This document shows positions 36,840-45,447 of a stretch of DNA of 64,000 nucleotides, piece by piece. The stretch covers positions 186,001-250,000 of the forward strand of contig NZ_QBKI01000002.1 in the NCBI RefSeq assembly GCF_003054055.1, given 5' to 3'. The DNA comes from Pontibacter mucosus (GTDB taxonomy: Bacteria > Bacteroidota > Bacteroidia > Cytophagales > Hymenobacteraceae). The notes under the pieces were generated by a model. The model was not told the DNA's origin. It did no database searches and saw only the letters and a list, made by a program, of their open reading frames with translations. Position 1 is the stretch's first letter; each line of letters opens with the position of its first letter. Both the position numbers and the translations under genes were made by a program.

Positions 36840-38720
36840 CTATGCACCCTCAATGCCCAGCCAGGCGTTGCGTAGCTGCAGCTGCTCCGGCGTGGCCATG
36901 GGGTCTGGCTTAAGCAGGTGCTGTTGCTCGCGCTTGATGGCCGTGGCCCTCCCTTTCAGCTTCTTCTCCTTCATCTCGCCTTTCTCGTTTAGCCTGCCCA
37001 CCGTAAAGGTCAGCTTCTCGCCAGGCTTCATGTTCTGCAGATCCTCGCTGATGAGCTGGCGTATGTTAGCCGGGGTGATTTCGGTGCCGTTAAAAGCAAG
37101 CAGGAGGTCGTTGTTCCGGAAACCGATCTTGCGGCCAAAGGCATCCATGTCCGTGGTGTCAGCTACCTTAATCTTTCCTGTCTCCTCGTCATAACCCGGG
37201 GCAAAGCTGCCGTAGGAGATAATCTCCTGCTGTCCCTTTGGCTGGTACAGGATGCCCACCTTGCGGAACGTCTCCTCCAGCGGAAGCGGCTCCGAGCCCT
37301 CGACATACCTGGCAAAGAAATCCCGGATCTCCGGGTAGGTTAGCTCTGCGATTTTATCAAACAGCTCGTCGTCCTTAAAGGCGTTTTCCTTGCCGTAGGT
37401 CTTCGACAGGTCGAGCATCAGGTCGCGCAGGCTATACTTGCCCTGGCTGAGCTCGCGCAGCCGCACGTCCAGCACCATCCCTATCAGGGCGCCCTTCTGG
37501 TACACGTTGCCATACTCGTTCGCATACTTGTCCAGCACGTTGGCGCTCATCTCGGTAAAGGGCAGGGTGTCGTTGTAGTAGGTCTTGGAGGTGAGGATAT
37601 AGTCGCGGGTTTTGTCCAGGAACGTGTCCATGTCATAGAGGCCCTCATAGAGCTGCACGTGTGTGGCAAAATACTCTGTCACGCCCTCGTACAGCCACAG
37701 GTGCTTCGACATTTTAGGGTTGATGAAGTCGAAGTTGCCGATCTCCTCAGAATGCACGTTCAGGGGCGTTACGATATGGAAGAACTCATGGGCCGCCACG
37801 TCGCGAATGGTGCTGCTGAACTGCTCCTCCGGCATCTCGGGCAGAAAGTATACTGAGGAATAGGAGTGCTCCAGGGCTCCGAAAGAACCTGACTTGCCCA
37901 CACGCTCCGGCACGTAAATCAGGAACGCGTACTTATCCACCGGAAGCGTGCCGCCCAGGTAGCTGCGCTGTGCCTCCAGTATACTTTTAACGTTGGCGGC
38001 AATCGGGCCGGAGGTGACACGGCCGCTTGGTGAGTATACCGATACAAGCACATCCGTTCCGCCCAAATCTATGATGGTGGTGTCGGGGCGGTTATACATC
38101 AGCGGCGAGTCGGCCAGCTCCACGTAGTTGGGCAGCTCGAAAGTGTCCTGCTTGTCTGTGGTGGCCGCGGCAACCAGCGGAGTGGAGCCGTAGAAGCCCT
38201 CGGGCTTGGTGATGTTCAGGGTATAGGGCACCTGCTTCAGGTCATCGAAATAGCCAATGAAGCCGAAGGGGTTGATGAGGAAGTTTTTGCCCTCTTCGAT
38301 GTTGGTGCCGCCTGGCTCAAACACCACGTCCTCGCGTTTGGGGGCATCAAAGGTATCATCCACCCAATAAGTGATTCTGTCGAGCTGGGTGGCATTGCTT
38401 ATTTTCCAGCGGTTGGTGTCCAGCCGTTCCACGGCCAGGGTGTCGCCCTTGGCGTTATAAGCCTTAAAGTCGTTTACAAACTTGCCGAAGTCGGAGACGG
38501 AGTAAGTGCCGGGTACGATTTTGGGCATGTTGTACACGATGTCGTTTCGGGTGATGGCCGGCGCCTGCACCGTTACCTGCACCCTGTCGTTTTGAGCGTT
38601 TGCTAGGTCTACGGTCACGTTATACTTTGTGCTGGCGGGGTTCTGCGGCGCATTGCCGGCCAGGGTTGCCATACTCAGGCTGAGGCAAAGTGTAAGAGCG
38701 GTAAAAGTTTTTTTCAGCAT
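36840..38720 (-). CDS. M61-family metallopeptidase with PDZ domain
   Basis: 626 residues with signal peptide (ALTLCLSLSMATLAGNA). The zinc motif HEFFH (H311, E312, H315) sits in DVAAHEFFHIVTPLNVHSEEIG. The following Glu-rich SKHLWLYEGVTEYFATHV segment holds the third ligand. A C-terminal PDZ-like region includes KIGFRNNDLLLAFNGTEI. The M61 family (glycyl aminopeptidase-like) works in the periplasm. It lies between the TolC gene and the ABC/HlyD pair, all on the minus strand, with a 322-bp gap upstream. Confidence 0.9.
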   Translation of the reverse strand: MLKKTFTALTLCLSLSMATLAGNAPQNPASTKYNVTVDLANAQNDRVQVTVQAPAITRNDIVYNMPKIVPGTYSVSDFGKFVNDFKAYNAKGDTLAVERLDTNRWKISNATQLDRITYWVDDTFDAPKREDVVFEPGGTNIEEGKNFLINPFGFIGYFDDLKQVPYTLNITKPEGFYGSTPLVAAATTDKQDTFELPNYVELADSPLMYNRPDTTIIDLGGTDVLVSVYSPSGRVTSGPIAANVKSILEAQRSYLGGTLPVDKYAFLIYVPERVGKSGSFGALEHSYSSVYFLPEMPEEQFSSTIRDVAAHEFFHIVTPLNVHSEEIGNFDFINPKMSKHLWLYEGVTEYFATHVQLYEGLYDMDTFLDKTRDYILTSKTYYNDTLPFTEMSANVLDKYANEYGNVYQKGALIGMVLDVRLRELSQGKYSLRDLMLDLSKTYGKENAFKDDELFDKIAELTYPEIRDFFARYVEGSEPLPLEETFRKVGILYQPKGQQEIISYGSFAPGYDEETGKIKVADTTDMDAFGRKIGFRNNDLLLAFNGTEITPANIRQLISEDLQNMKPGEKLTFTVGRLNEKGEMKEKKLKGRATAIKREQQHLLKPDPMATPEQLQLRNAWLGIEGA

Positions 38721-39042
38721 AGTGTGTTTCTGTTTCTATCAATTTAACTTCTACGAAGTATAAAGGATAGTCTTTTTAGACAAATAGGCCTAATTTGTAG
38801 ACCAGCTCTTAAATGCCTTGCCAGCCACCCGACCAACAGATGCAGGAAAAGTATAAATGGTTGCCTGCCTATACTTTCAGGATGATGCCCCGGGGGCCGG
38901 CAGGCGTGCCGGCATCCCCGGGATACTCACCATACAAACAAACAACAAACATTTGGGAGTTAAAGAGTTAGAAAGTTTAGGAGTTAGAGAGTTTAGAAGT
39001 ATAAAAACTATTAACTATTAACTATTAACTATTAACTATACT
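38721..39042. other. gene-free gap with a strong GC-rich palindrome and simple repeats
   Basis: 38889-38924 carries nested stems: GCCGGCA-GGCG-TGCCGGC inside CCCGGGG/CCCCGGG. It is not followed by a T run on either strand, so it is not an ordinary terminator. AAGTATA words lie at 38756, 38850 and 38871. From 38954 to 39041 the sequence is TTAGGAGTTAGAGAG-type and AACTATTAACTATTAAC repeats. No gene is visible. Confidence 0.5.
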
Positions 39043-39762
39043 TTACAGCAGCTCTGCTGCGTGGCGGCGCACGTTCAGGTTTTCGGTTACAATCTGCCCG
39101 TCGAACAGGTTAACGATGCGGTGGGCGTACTCGGCGTCGGTGGGAGAGTGCGTTACCATCACCACGGTGGTGCCGGCATCGTTCAGCTCCGACAACAGTT
39201 GCATCACCTCGCGGCCATGTACCGAATCCAGGTTACCGGTGGGCTCGTCGGCAAGTATAAGCGCCGGTTCAGACACCACGGCCCGGGCAATGGCGGCACG
39301 CTGCTGCTGACCGCCGGAGAGCTGCTGCGGGAAGTGGCTGCGGCGGTGCGCGATGCCCATCCGCTCCATGGCCTGCAGGGTGCGCTGCGCCATCTCCGAC
39401 TTGGAATAGCCCAGGTAAGCCAGCGGCAGGGCGATGTTCTCCTCCACGGTCAGCTCATCAATCAGGTTAAAGCTCTGGAACACGAAGCCCAGGTTTTGCT
39501 TGCGCAGCTTGGCGCGCTGGCGCTCCGACACGTTGGCTACCTCCTGGCCCAAAAACTTAAAGCTGCCCGCCGACGGGCTGTCGAGCATGCCCAGGATGTT
39601 GAGCAAGGTGGACTTGCCGCAGCCAGAGGGGCCCATGATAGCCACAAACTCACCACGTTTAATCTTCAGGTCTACCCCGGCCAGGGCGGTCGTTTCCACC
39701 GTGTCGGTCACATACTTCTTCTGCAGGTTCTGTGTATCGATGATAAGTTCTTGTGTGCTCAT
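39043..39762 (-). CDS. ABC transporter ATPase of the MacB/LolD type
   Basis: 239 residues. Walker A GPSGCGKSTLLN (about 45-56), signature LSGGQQQRAAIARAV, Walker B LILADEPTGNLD, and the D-loop and His switch in VMVTHSPTDAEYAH. The GNLDS-type Walker B region and short length are typical of the MacB/LolD/FtsE group, which normally couples to an FtsX-like permease. The HlyD-type adaptor lies immediately upstream (63 bp). The permease gene is not in this part of the window, so the ATPase must pair with a distant protein or one lost here. Confidence 0.92.
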   Translation of the reverse strand: MSTQELIIDTQNLQKKYVTDTVETTALAGVDLKIKRGEFVAIMGPSGCGKSTLLNILGMLDSPSAGSFKFLGQEVANVSERQRAKLRKQNLGFVFQSFNLIDELTVEENIALPLAYLGYSKSEMAQRTLQAMERMGIAHRRSHFPQQLSGGQQQRAAIARAVVSEPALILADEPTGNLDSVHGREVMQLLSELNDAGTTVVMVTHSPTDAEYAHRIVNLFDGQIVTENLNVRRHAAELL

Positions 39763-39825
39763 GGTTATTGCTTTTGAAATGAGGTTAACGTTTTATTTTG
39801 TACTAATGGCGAATCAATTTTTAAA

Positions 39826-41112
39826 TCACTTCAACTCCAGCTTGTCAATGTCTCCATAGCTGTCGTAGGAGGAGAGGACCACTTTCTCGCCAGGCTGCAG
39901 GCCTTCCAGCACTTCGTAATAGTTCGGGTTCTGGCGGCCCAGCTTGATACTACGCTTCTCGGCAGTGCCACCAGCCTCGTTGAGGACGAACACCCAGTTG
40001 CCGCCGGTGCTCTGGTAAAAGCCGCCTCGGGGCAAAAGTATAGCCTGGGCACCGTCATTCAGGTTCAGTTTGATCTGTAGCGTTTGGCCGCGTCTAACAC
40101 CTGCCGGGGTGCCCTCTGCAAACTCCAGGTCCACCTGAAACGTGTTGTTCTGCACCTCCGGGAACACCTTGGCCACGGTTACGTTGTAGCTCTTGCCGTT
40201 AAAGTCGAAGGTGCCGCTCAGGCCGGGGTGTATTTTCGAGATATAGTGCTCGTCTATATTGGCCTTCACCTTGTAGCCGTTCAGGTCGTCAATCTGGCCG
40301 ATGTTCTCGCCAGCGGCCTTCGACTCACCAACCTCTGCCTTCAGGGTGGATAGCTGTCCAGTGAAAGGAGCGGTGACATACAGGTTGTTGAGCGTGTTGC
40401 GGGCCATACCAATGTTGGCCTCCATGCGGCGGATGGACTCGTCGAGCTGCTTGAGGCGGTCCGTCATGAGCTGCGCGTCCTGCTTTACAGAGCGCTCCGC
40501 CAGGCTTTTGCGGGTCGTCAGGTAATCGTACTCATCTTTGGCCGCCTCATACTCTTCGCGCGAGATTACTTTCTCTTCGATCAGCATTTTGTTGCGGTCA
40601 TACTTGCGCTGGGCCAGGGCCAGTTGGTACTTTATCTCCGCCAGGTCATTCTCTTTGCGGATCAGGTCCTGCTTCATGGTGATTTCGGAGTTCTGGCGCT
40701 CGTTCATCAAATCGTACAGCTGCGTTTCGCGGGTCATGAAGTCAATCTGCAGCGTGGTGTTGGACAGCTTCAGAATCGTGTCGCCTTTCTCTACCATTTT
40801 GCCGTCGTCGGTGTAAATCTTCTCCACGCGGCCTCCCTCGGTAATATCCAGGTAAAACGTCTTGAGGGGCTCCACGGTGCCGTCAATGGCGATGAACTCC
40901 TGAAACATGCCCTGGCTCACCTGCCCTACGGTAAGGCGCTTGCTATCCACATTAAGTGTGGAGCTGTGCTCGGCAAACAGCAGGTTGTAGAGCAGCAGCG
41001 CCAGGCCCGTTGCACCGGCCGCTAGCAGGATTATTTTCTTTGGCGTTACCTTCTTTTTCTCAATGACGCGGTCCATAGTAGTAGATTGAGGTCGTGAGTC
41101 CATAGCTTTCAT
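39826..41112 (-). CDS. HlyD-type periplasmic adaptor (MacA-like)
   Basis: 428 residues with one membrane helix (KKIILLAAGATGLALLLYNLLF) after a basic N-terminus; a start at the internal Met (MDRVIEKKKVTPK, 41076) is also possible. Beta-barrel/lipoyl halves surround a long coiled-coil hairpin (ETQLYDLMNERQNSEITMKQD and RKENDLAEIKYQLALAQRKYDRN). The downstream barrel has VTAPFTGQLSTLKAEVGESKAAGENIGQID, the lipoyl-like motif. It bridges an inner-membrane transporter to a TolC channel. Upstream partner of the ABC ATPase; a three-part MacAB-TolC-like pump is inferred, minus the permease. Confidence 0.9.
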   Translation of the reverse strand: MKAMDSRPQSTTMDRVIEKKKVTPKKIILLAAGATGLALLLYNLLFAEHSSTLNVDSKRLTVGQVSQGMFQEFIAIDGTVEPLKTFYLDITEGGRVEKIYTDDGKMVEKGDTILKLSNTTLQIDFMTRETQLYDLMNERQNSEITMKQDLIRKENDLAEIKYQLALAQRKYDRNKMLIEEKVISREEYEAAKDEYDYLTTRKSLAERSVKQDAQLMTDRLKQLDESIRRMEANIGMARNTLNNLYVTAPFTGQLSTLKAEVGESKAAGENIGQIDDLNGYKVKANIDEHYISKIHPGLSGTFDFNGKSYNVTVAKVFPEVQNNTFQVDLEFAEGTPAGVRRGQTLQIKLNLNDGAQAILLPRGGFYQSTGGNWVFVLNEAGGTAEKRSIKLGRQNPNYYEVLEGLQPGEKVVLSSYDSYGDIDKLELK

Positions 41113-41507
41113 AGTTTCTGTATCCGGTACGCCAATTTACATGCCACGTTTTGTAAGTAATTGAAAATCAAATATTTAACGCAAAGTATAGAGGTGTGGC
41201 TATGTCATGAGTGTCCGCTTCCGTACACTTTAGTGTCCTGTACCGAACAGCAATAGGATAGTATAGCTGGGGTTTAGAGGCAGGGAATTTATACTTTGCC
41301 GGATGAGGGCAGGCCCTACAAATGAAAAAGGATCTTACCCCTGCCATGGCTTAGCGCCCAAGAGGGAAGCACCCCGTGTTTAGAGGGATGTGGAAGACAG
41401 ACTGGGTATACCTGCTGAAGCAGGCTTCGGCGGGGAAATGAATGCATGAGTGAGTGTGGGGATTACCTATTCACTCATGCACTCAATCACTCATTCAAAA
41501 TTAAACC
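41113..41507. other. gene-free gap, mostly repeat words
   Basis: About 395 bp between the adaptor gene and the thioredoxin stop (both minus). I see AAAGTATA words (41183, 41261, 41289) and a CACTCATGCACTC / CATTCACTCATTC simple repeat at 41443-41503. No promoter box with good spacing, no RNA gene, and no terminator that I can support. Confidence 0.4.
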
Positions 41508-41813
41508 CTACACATACTGCTGGATAACCTGCGTGAGTTGCTGTGCCGGCATCGCCCCGGACTGCCGCCATACTTGCTGGCCTTTGTGGAAAAGTATAAA
41601 TGTGGGCACCCCCTGTACCCGATACTGGGAGGCGGCAGCCTGGTTGTTGTCCACGTTTATTTTAATCACCTTCAGCTTGCCGTTAAACTGGCTGGCTACC
41701 TGCTGAATTACCGGGCTCATGGCTTTGCAGGGGCCGCACCAGTCGGCATAAAAGTCCACCAGCACCGGCATGCCCGGGCTATTTATAAGTTCCTGAAAAG
41801 ATTTCTTTGCCAT
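41508..41813 (-). CDS. thioredoxin
   Basis: 101 residues of a cytosolic thioredoxin fold with the canonical CGPC active site (C26 and C29 in FYADWCGPCKAM), the buried Asp (D20), and the cis-Pro stretch VQGVPTFILFHKGQQV. No signal peptide, so it is a general cytosolic reductant rather than a periplasmic TlpA-like protein. It appears monocistronic. Confidence 0.93.
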   Translation of the reverse strand: MAKKSFQELINSPGMPVLVDFYADWCGPCKAMSPVIQQVASQFNGKLKVIKINVDNNQAAASQYRVQGVPTFILFHKGQQVWRQSGAMPAQQLTQVIQQYV

Positions 41814-42020
41814 TGCTTCTCTTAAAGTATGTCGTGCTACTAATACGTCTGCTTAAACTATACCGTTGGTTTCTCCGGCATACTTGGTTATGAGCCAGTT
41901 AGCCGCTTCACCCGCTAGCCGGGCCTGGGTGCTTTACTTTCGAAAGTTAATATTTTAAATATGCTACGTTTAAATTAGAAATTAACTATATTTCGGATCA
42001 CAACTAAAGCCAAAACAAAT

Positions 42021-42350
42021 ATGCCAAAATTCGACGGAACTGAGGGTGCTCCTATAGAAAGGGGCACAGCCGCAAAATGGACCAGGAACTACCGCCAGGG
42101 AGCCAAACCAGACCCTGCCCTAGGAGTAGTTGTCAAAGCCCACTTTTTCGGCCGCGAAATACTGGAGAAGATCCTTGCGCAGGATGGCTGCATGGGCATC
42201 CGGATGTACTATGCCCGCGATGAGCGGGGCCAGCGGCAGCTGGTGCTGGTAGGTGCCAACGCCGACGGCAACGACATGTTGGAAGGCACCATTGCGGATG
42301 GATCTAAGGTATGTCCTCCTGACTGCTCGACGGGAGATTTGGATGAATAA
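42021..42350 (+). CDS. conserved Bacteroidota hypothetical protein
   Basis: 109 residues: MPKFDGTEGAPIERGTAAKW, then AHFFGREILEKILAQDGCMGIRMYYAR, then LVLVGANADGNDMLEG. I recognise the pattern from many Bacteroidota proteins of similar size but know of no assigned function; it is soluble, with a single Cys in the GCMGIR motif and a Cys pair near the end. Its stop TAA overlaps the next ATG (TAATG), so it is translated together with the membrane protein. The adjacent sensor kinase suggests a signalling context, but this is inference. Confidence 0.7.
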   Translation: MPKFDGTEGAPIERGTAAKWTRNYRQGAKPDPALGVVVKAHFFGREILEKILAQDGCMGIRMYYARDERGQRQLVLVGANADGNDMLEGTIADGSKVCPPDCSTGDLDE

Positions 42351-43006
42351 TGGAATTTTACATCCAGGAAATATATCCTTGGCTGGCAAACATTTCTTCT
42401 TACAGTTTTAGTATACCGCTTCTAGCCGGCCTTTTCCTGATATACAAGCGGAGCAGTTTGCATTTCAATCTGCTCCTGCTTTATACTGCATTTATCGCCT
42501 TGGTAGAGATAGCAGGGCAGCTTACCGTGTACCTGGGCACTAGGAACAACCACTGGATACAGCATATTTACACACCTGTGGAGTACCTGCTGCTGGGAAT
42601 GATTTATTATTATAGCCTTAGGGGGAAGTTTGTGAAGCTTGGGGTGCTGGCAAGTATCGTCTGTGTGGGTATAGTGTGTATGCTGAGCGTGGTTTTAGCA
42701 GAAAGCATTACGCAGATGAATACCACACCGCGCATGGTAGCCGGGGCAATGCTGGTCGCTTTGGCCGTATTATACTTTTACCAATCCGCCAGAGAGCCCA
42801 ACTTTATTTACCTGGACCGGGACCCGATGTTTGTGCTCAGCAGCGGGATTATCGTTTATCAGGCAGGCACTGCCATGGCCTATAGCATGTTTAATGCTGC
42901 GTTGGCAGAGTCTTATGATGCGGCTAGGATTTGTCTGTCCATCATTATGGTGCTCAACATTTTGTTTAGAGTTATACTTATGATGGCCCTGCGAAGGACC
43001 ACCTAA
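42350..43006 (+). CDS. polytopic membrane protein, possibly a 7TM sensor partner of the histidine kinase
   Basis: 218 residues with about seven hydrophobic segments (PLLAGLFLIYK, LLLYTAFIALVEIAGQL, YLLLGMIYYYSLR, LASIVCVGIVCMLSVVL, ATIMVAGAMLVALAVLYFY, FVLSSGIIVYQAGTAMAYSMF, CLSIIMVLNILFRVILMMAL). It shares the TAATG overlap with the upstream gene, and the kinase starts one base after its stop. No known enzyme motif is visible. Similar small 7TM proteins are widespread in Bacteroidota beside histidine kinases; a sensing role is a guess from position. Confidence 0.72.
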   Translation: MEFYIQEIYPWLANISSYSFSIPLLAGLFLIYKRSSLHFNLLLLYTAFIALVEIAGQLTVYLGTRNNHWIQHIYTPVEYLLLGMIYYYSLRGKFVKLGVLASIVCVGIVCMLSVVLAESITQMNTTPRMVAGAMLVALAVLYFYQSAREPNFIYLDRDPMFVLSSGIIVYQAGTAMAYSMFNAALAESYDAARICLSIIMVLNILFRVILMMALRRTT

Positions 43007-43007
43007 C

Positions 43008-43817
43008 ATGAAGACGCTGGACCCACTTATACTCATTACACCCGTCATGCTGATGCTGGCAGTGGGCATCATTGTGTTTGTGGTGCTCTACCAGCGGCGC
43101 ATGCTGCAGCACCAGGAGCAGCTGCGCGAACTGCAGTCTGTAAAGCAGCAGCAACTGCTGGAGGCGACGCTGCATGCCCAGGAGGAGGAGCGGCGGCGCG
43201 TGGCCCGCGACCTGCACGACGAGGTGGGCGCCATGCTGGCCCTCGTCCGCCTGAACCTGCACCAGATGGTGAGCAACACCGAGTGCAAGGATGAGAAGAT
43301 GCAGGAGGGCGCCCGGCACATGAAGCAGCAACTGGATGAGGTACTGAACAGCGTGCGGCGCATTTCACATGACCTGATGCCGGTGGTGCTGGAGAAAATG
43401 GGCCTGGCCCAGGCCTTGGATGCGCTGCGCCGCAACCTGGCTGCCAGCGGGTTTATTAACCTGACCGTCAGCTACAACGATAAAACAAAACGGCTGAAAC
43501 CCAAACACGAGTTGCTGTTATACCGTATGGTGCAGGAGTTACTCAACAACACCATCAAGCACGCGCAGGCTACGCAGGTTAGCATTGAGTTGCGCTTTTC
43601 TCCGTCCGAAACAGTACTTTTGTATAAAGACAACGGGGTAGGCTTTGATATGGCAACCGTGCAGCAGGAACAGGTACCAAGTGGGGGCTTGGGAATTATG
43701 AGCCTGCAGAGCCGTGCGGCACTCATGGACGGGAGCATTGAGATTGTTTCCGCTCCCGGAACCGGCACATCTGCCAGTATTACCATACCACAAGCATCAC
43801 CCGAACACACACAATAA
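43008..43817 (+). CDS. NarL-family sensor histidine kinase (HisKA_3 type)
   Basis: 269 residues with one N-terminal helix (ILITPVMLMLAVGIIVFVVLY), a Gln-rich coiled coil (QHQEQLRELQSVKQQQ), the H-box EEERRRVARDLHDEVGAMLALV with phospho-His H70, and a HATPase domain (LLLYRMVQELLNNTIKHAQA and LGIMSLQSRAALMDGS with G-box). It should phosphorylate the receiver gene 27 bp downstream. No periplasmic sensing domain is present, so signal input probably comes through the membrane protein upstream. Confidence 0.9.
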   Translation: MKTLDPLILITPVMLMLAVGIIVFVVLYQRRMLQHQEQLRELQSVKQQQLLEATLHAQEEERRRVARDLHDEVGAMLALVRLNLHQMVSNTECKDEKMQEGARHMKQQLDEVLNSVRRISHDLMPVVLEKMGLAQALDALRRNLAASGFINLTVSYNDKTKRLKPKHELLLYRMVQELLNNTIKHAQATQVSIELRFSPSETVLLYKDNGVGFDMATVQQEQVPSGGLGIMSLQSRAALMDGSIEIVSAPGTGTSASITIPQASPEHTQ

Positions 43818-43844
43818 CGTACCAACTTAAACCTGTTACTGCAC

Positions 43845-44264
43845 ATGGAGTATCAGCCACTCACATTGGCTATTGCCGATGACCACAACTTGTTCCGGAA
43901 GGGGGTTCTGGAACTGCTGAAGGCGTTTGATGAAATCACGCTGGTTGCCGACGCGAGCAACGGCGCTGAGCTGCTCGAGAAAATCGAGTCCGATTTACCG
44001 GATGTAATCATGCTGGACCTGGAAATGCCGGAGATGGACGGGGTGGCCACGTCCCGGTACCTGCTCTCGAAGTACCCGGATGTGCGCATCCTGGTCATGT
44101 CCACTTATGGCGATGAGGCCTTGGTGGAGAGCCTGCTAGAAGAAGGCGTAAAAGGCTACCTGCTCAAAAACTCGGAGCCCGACGAGCTGCGGCAAGCGCT
44201 GCAGGCCCTGAAGGCAGGCAAGGGCTTCTTTTCCTCAGGAATTAAAATAGATATGCTCAACTAA
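43845..44264 (+). CDS. stand-alone response-regulator receiver domain (no DNA-binding domain)
   Basis: 139 residues: a complete receiver (acidic pocket ADDH at 11-14, phospho-acceptor D58 in DVIMLDLEMPEMDG, conserved ST near VMSTYGDE, Lys in YLLKNSEPDE). It ends after GFFSSGIKIDMLN with a TAA. A NarL/FixJ regulator paired with this kind of kinase normally has a LuxR helix-turn-helix and about 210 residues; it is absent here. No frame for an HTH follows before the terminator at 44288. So it is an SpoF-like receiver, or a truncated regulator. Confidence 0.88.
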   Translation: MEYQPLTLAIADDHNLFRKGVLELLKAFDEITLVADASNGAELLEKIESDLPDVIMLDLEMPEMDGVATSRYLLSKYPDVRILVMSTYGDEALVESLLEEGVKGYLLKNSEPDELRQALQALKAGKGFFSSGIKIDMLN

Positions 44265-44287
44265 GCTTTATACTCAGCTACCCTACC

Positions 44288-44317
44288 AAAACCCGGCTAT
44301 GCACAGCCGGGTTTTTT
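44288..44317 (+). terminator. intrinsic terminator after the receiver gene
   Basis: AAAACCCGGCT pairs with AGCCGGGTTTT over ATGCAC, followed by TTATTTT. It separates the two-component genes from the curli operon. Confidence 0.9.
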
Positions 44318-44447
44318 ATTTTATACTTTTATAATACTAAAATAAACTTTTTCTGTATTAATCAGTATTACGCTTATATAAGATCAATCTGATATAGGCT
44401 TGGTATTATTCAATTGTATTCCTGGAAGTATAATATCGCGGCTAGCT

Positions 44448-44918
44448 ATGCTGGTTGTGGGGGTGCTGCTTTGTGTGCTGGTACTGCCAAATGCACAGGC
44501 GCAGAGCCCTATGCAACAGGATACGACTGCGAGGAGGCAGGCAGCGCCGCGGCCTAATCAGTTTGAGGAGGCTGTTCGCAGCTCAGCAGACCTGGAGGTG
44601 GACGGCCTGGTGGTGGATGAGACCATCACCAAGATTGGGCGCGACTTCTACGATGTTTTCCACCGGCAGTGGGAAGCCCCTCCCTCGGCAAAGAATTACA
44701 CCATATTGATTAAAGAACGGCCCACCCGTGGCAATGGCGCGCTGATACAGGTGACACTGAACGATGAGCTGCTGTTTGAGCAGCAGCTGATGCCACGCTA
44801 CGACGCCATAGAGGAAACGGCCACCTACGTGGCGGAAGGCCTGTTCGATTACCTGGTCCGCAACCAGTTGCAGCAGCAGTTGGAGGCAGAAGGCAGGCAG
44901 CAACTGGAAGTTTTCTGA
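44448..44918 (+). CDS. csgE: curli assembly factor CsgE
   Basis: 156 residues from ATG 44448 (MLVVGVLLCVLVLPNAQA signal peptide; the frame is open to a TTG at 44400 but the extra segment is not signal-like). CsgE hallmarks: DLEVDGLVVDETITKIGRDFYDVFHRQW, then NYTILIKERPTRGNGALIQVTLND and ATYVAEGLFDYLV. In E. coli the protein caps the CsgG pore from the periplasm and targets curlins. First gene of the curli run; CsgF and CsgG follow within about 50 bp gaps. Confidence 0.93.
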   Translation: MLVVGVLLCVLVLPNAQAQSPMQQDTTARRQAAPRPNQFEEAVRSSADLEVDGLVVDETITKIGRDFYDVFHRQWEAPPSAKNYTILIKERPTRGNGALIQVTLNDELLFEQQLMPRYDAIEETATYVAEGLFDYLVRNQLQQQLEAEGRQQLEVF

Positions 44919-44962
44919 ACCTATAAAGTATAACTACCCCTAAAAGTATAAATACCCTTACG

Positions 44963-45391
44963 ATGAGAAAATTCATACTCCCCCTGATGGTAACCCTGGT
45001 GCTGGTGCTGGTAAACCTGGTAAGCGCGCAAGCACAGGATCTGGTTTATACCCCTAAAAACCCGGCTTTTGGCGGTAACCCCTACAACTACTCCTGGCTG
45101 CAGAGCTCGGCCCAGTCGCAGGATAAGCTCAAGGACCCGAATGCAACCTCGGGCTCAGGTATAAACCGCGACCCGCTGGAGGACTTTAAGAGCAGCCTCA
45201 ACCGGCAGATACTGAACGAGCTCTCCAGAAAGCTTATCGCCAACCAGTTTGGGGAGGATGGCGTGACGCCAGGCAGCTATACCTTGGGCGACTACCAGAT
45301 AGACGTAACGGAGGGGCCCGGAGGCGTGAATATTGAAATCGTGGACATCGGAACGGGCAACAGAACGACGGTGACGATACCTTACTACTAA
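44963..45391 (+). CDS. csgF: curli assembly factor CsgF
   Basis: 142 residues with signal peptide (PLMVTLVLVLVNLVSAQAQ). Mature N-terminus LVYTPKNPAFGGNPYNY is the CsgF motif that inserts in the CsgG pore in E. coli (YxPxNPxFGG). The remaining chain (PLEDFKSSLNRQILNELSRKL ... TPGSYTLGDYQIDVTEGPGGVNIEIVD) matches CsgF in length and pattern. It lies between CsgE and CsgG. Confidence 0.93.
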   Translation: MRKFILPLMVTLVLVLVNLVSAQAQDLVYTPKNPAFGGNPYNYSWLQSSAQSQDKLKDPNATSGSGINRDPLEDFKSSLNRQILNELSRKLIANQFGEDGVTPGSYTLGDYQIDVTEGPGGVNIEIVDIGTGNRTTVTIPYY

Positions 45392-45447
45392 CCAAATAGT
45401 ACCTGCTACTTCAATCACTTCCTACTGCTATACCATCACCCGCTGAT

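Noticed and set aside
38889..38924. GC-rich palindrome considered as terminator of the HlyD/ABC pair or of the M61 peptidase gene
   Set aside because: It is very stable but has no T run on either strand and lies between genes of the same strand, so I list it only as a palindrome.
41446..41706. Plus-strand ORF opposite the thioredoxin gene
   Set aside because: Antisense to a clear thioredoxin with the CGPC motif; starts in a simple repeat.
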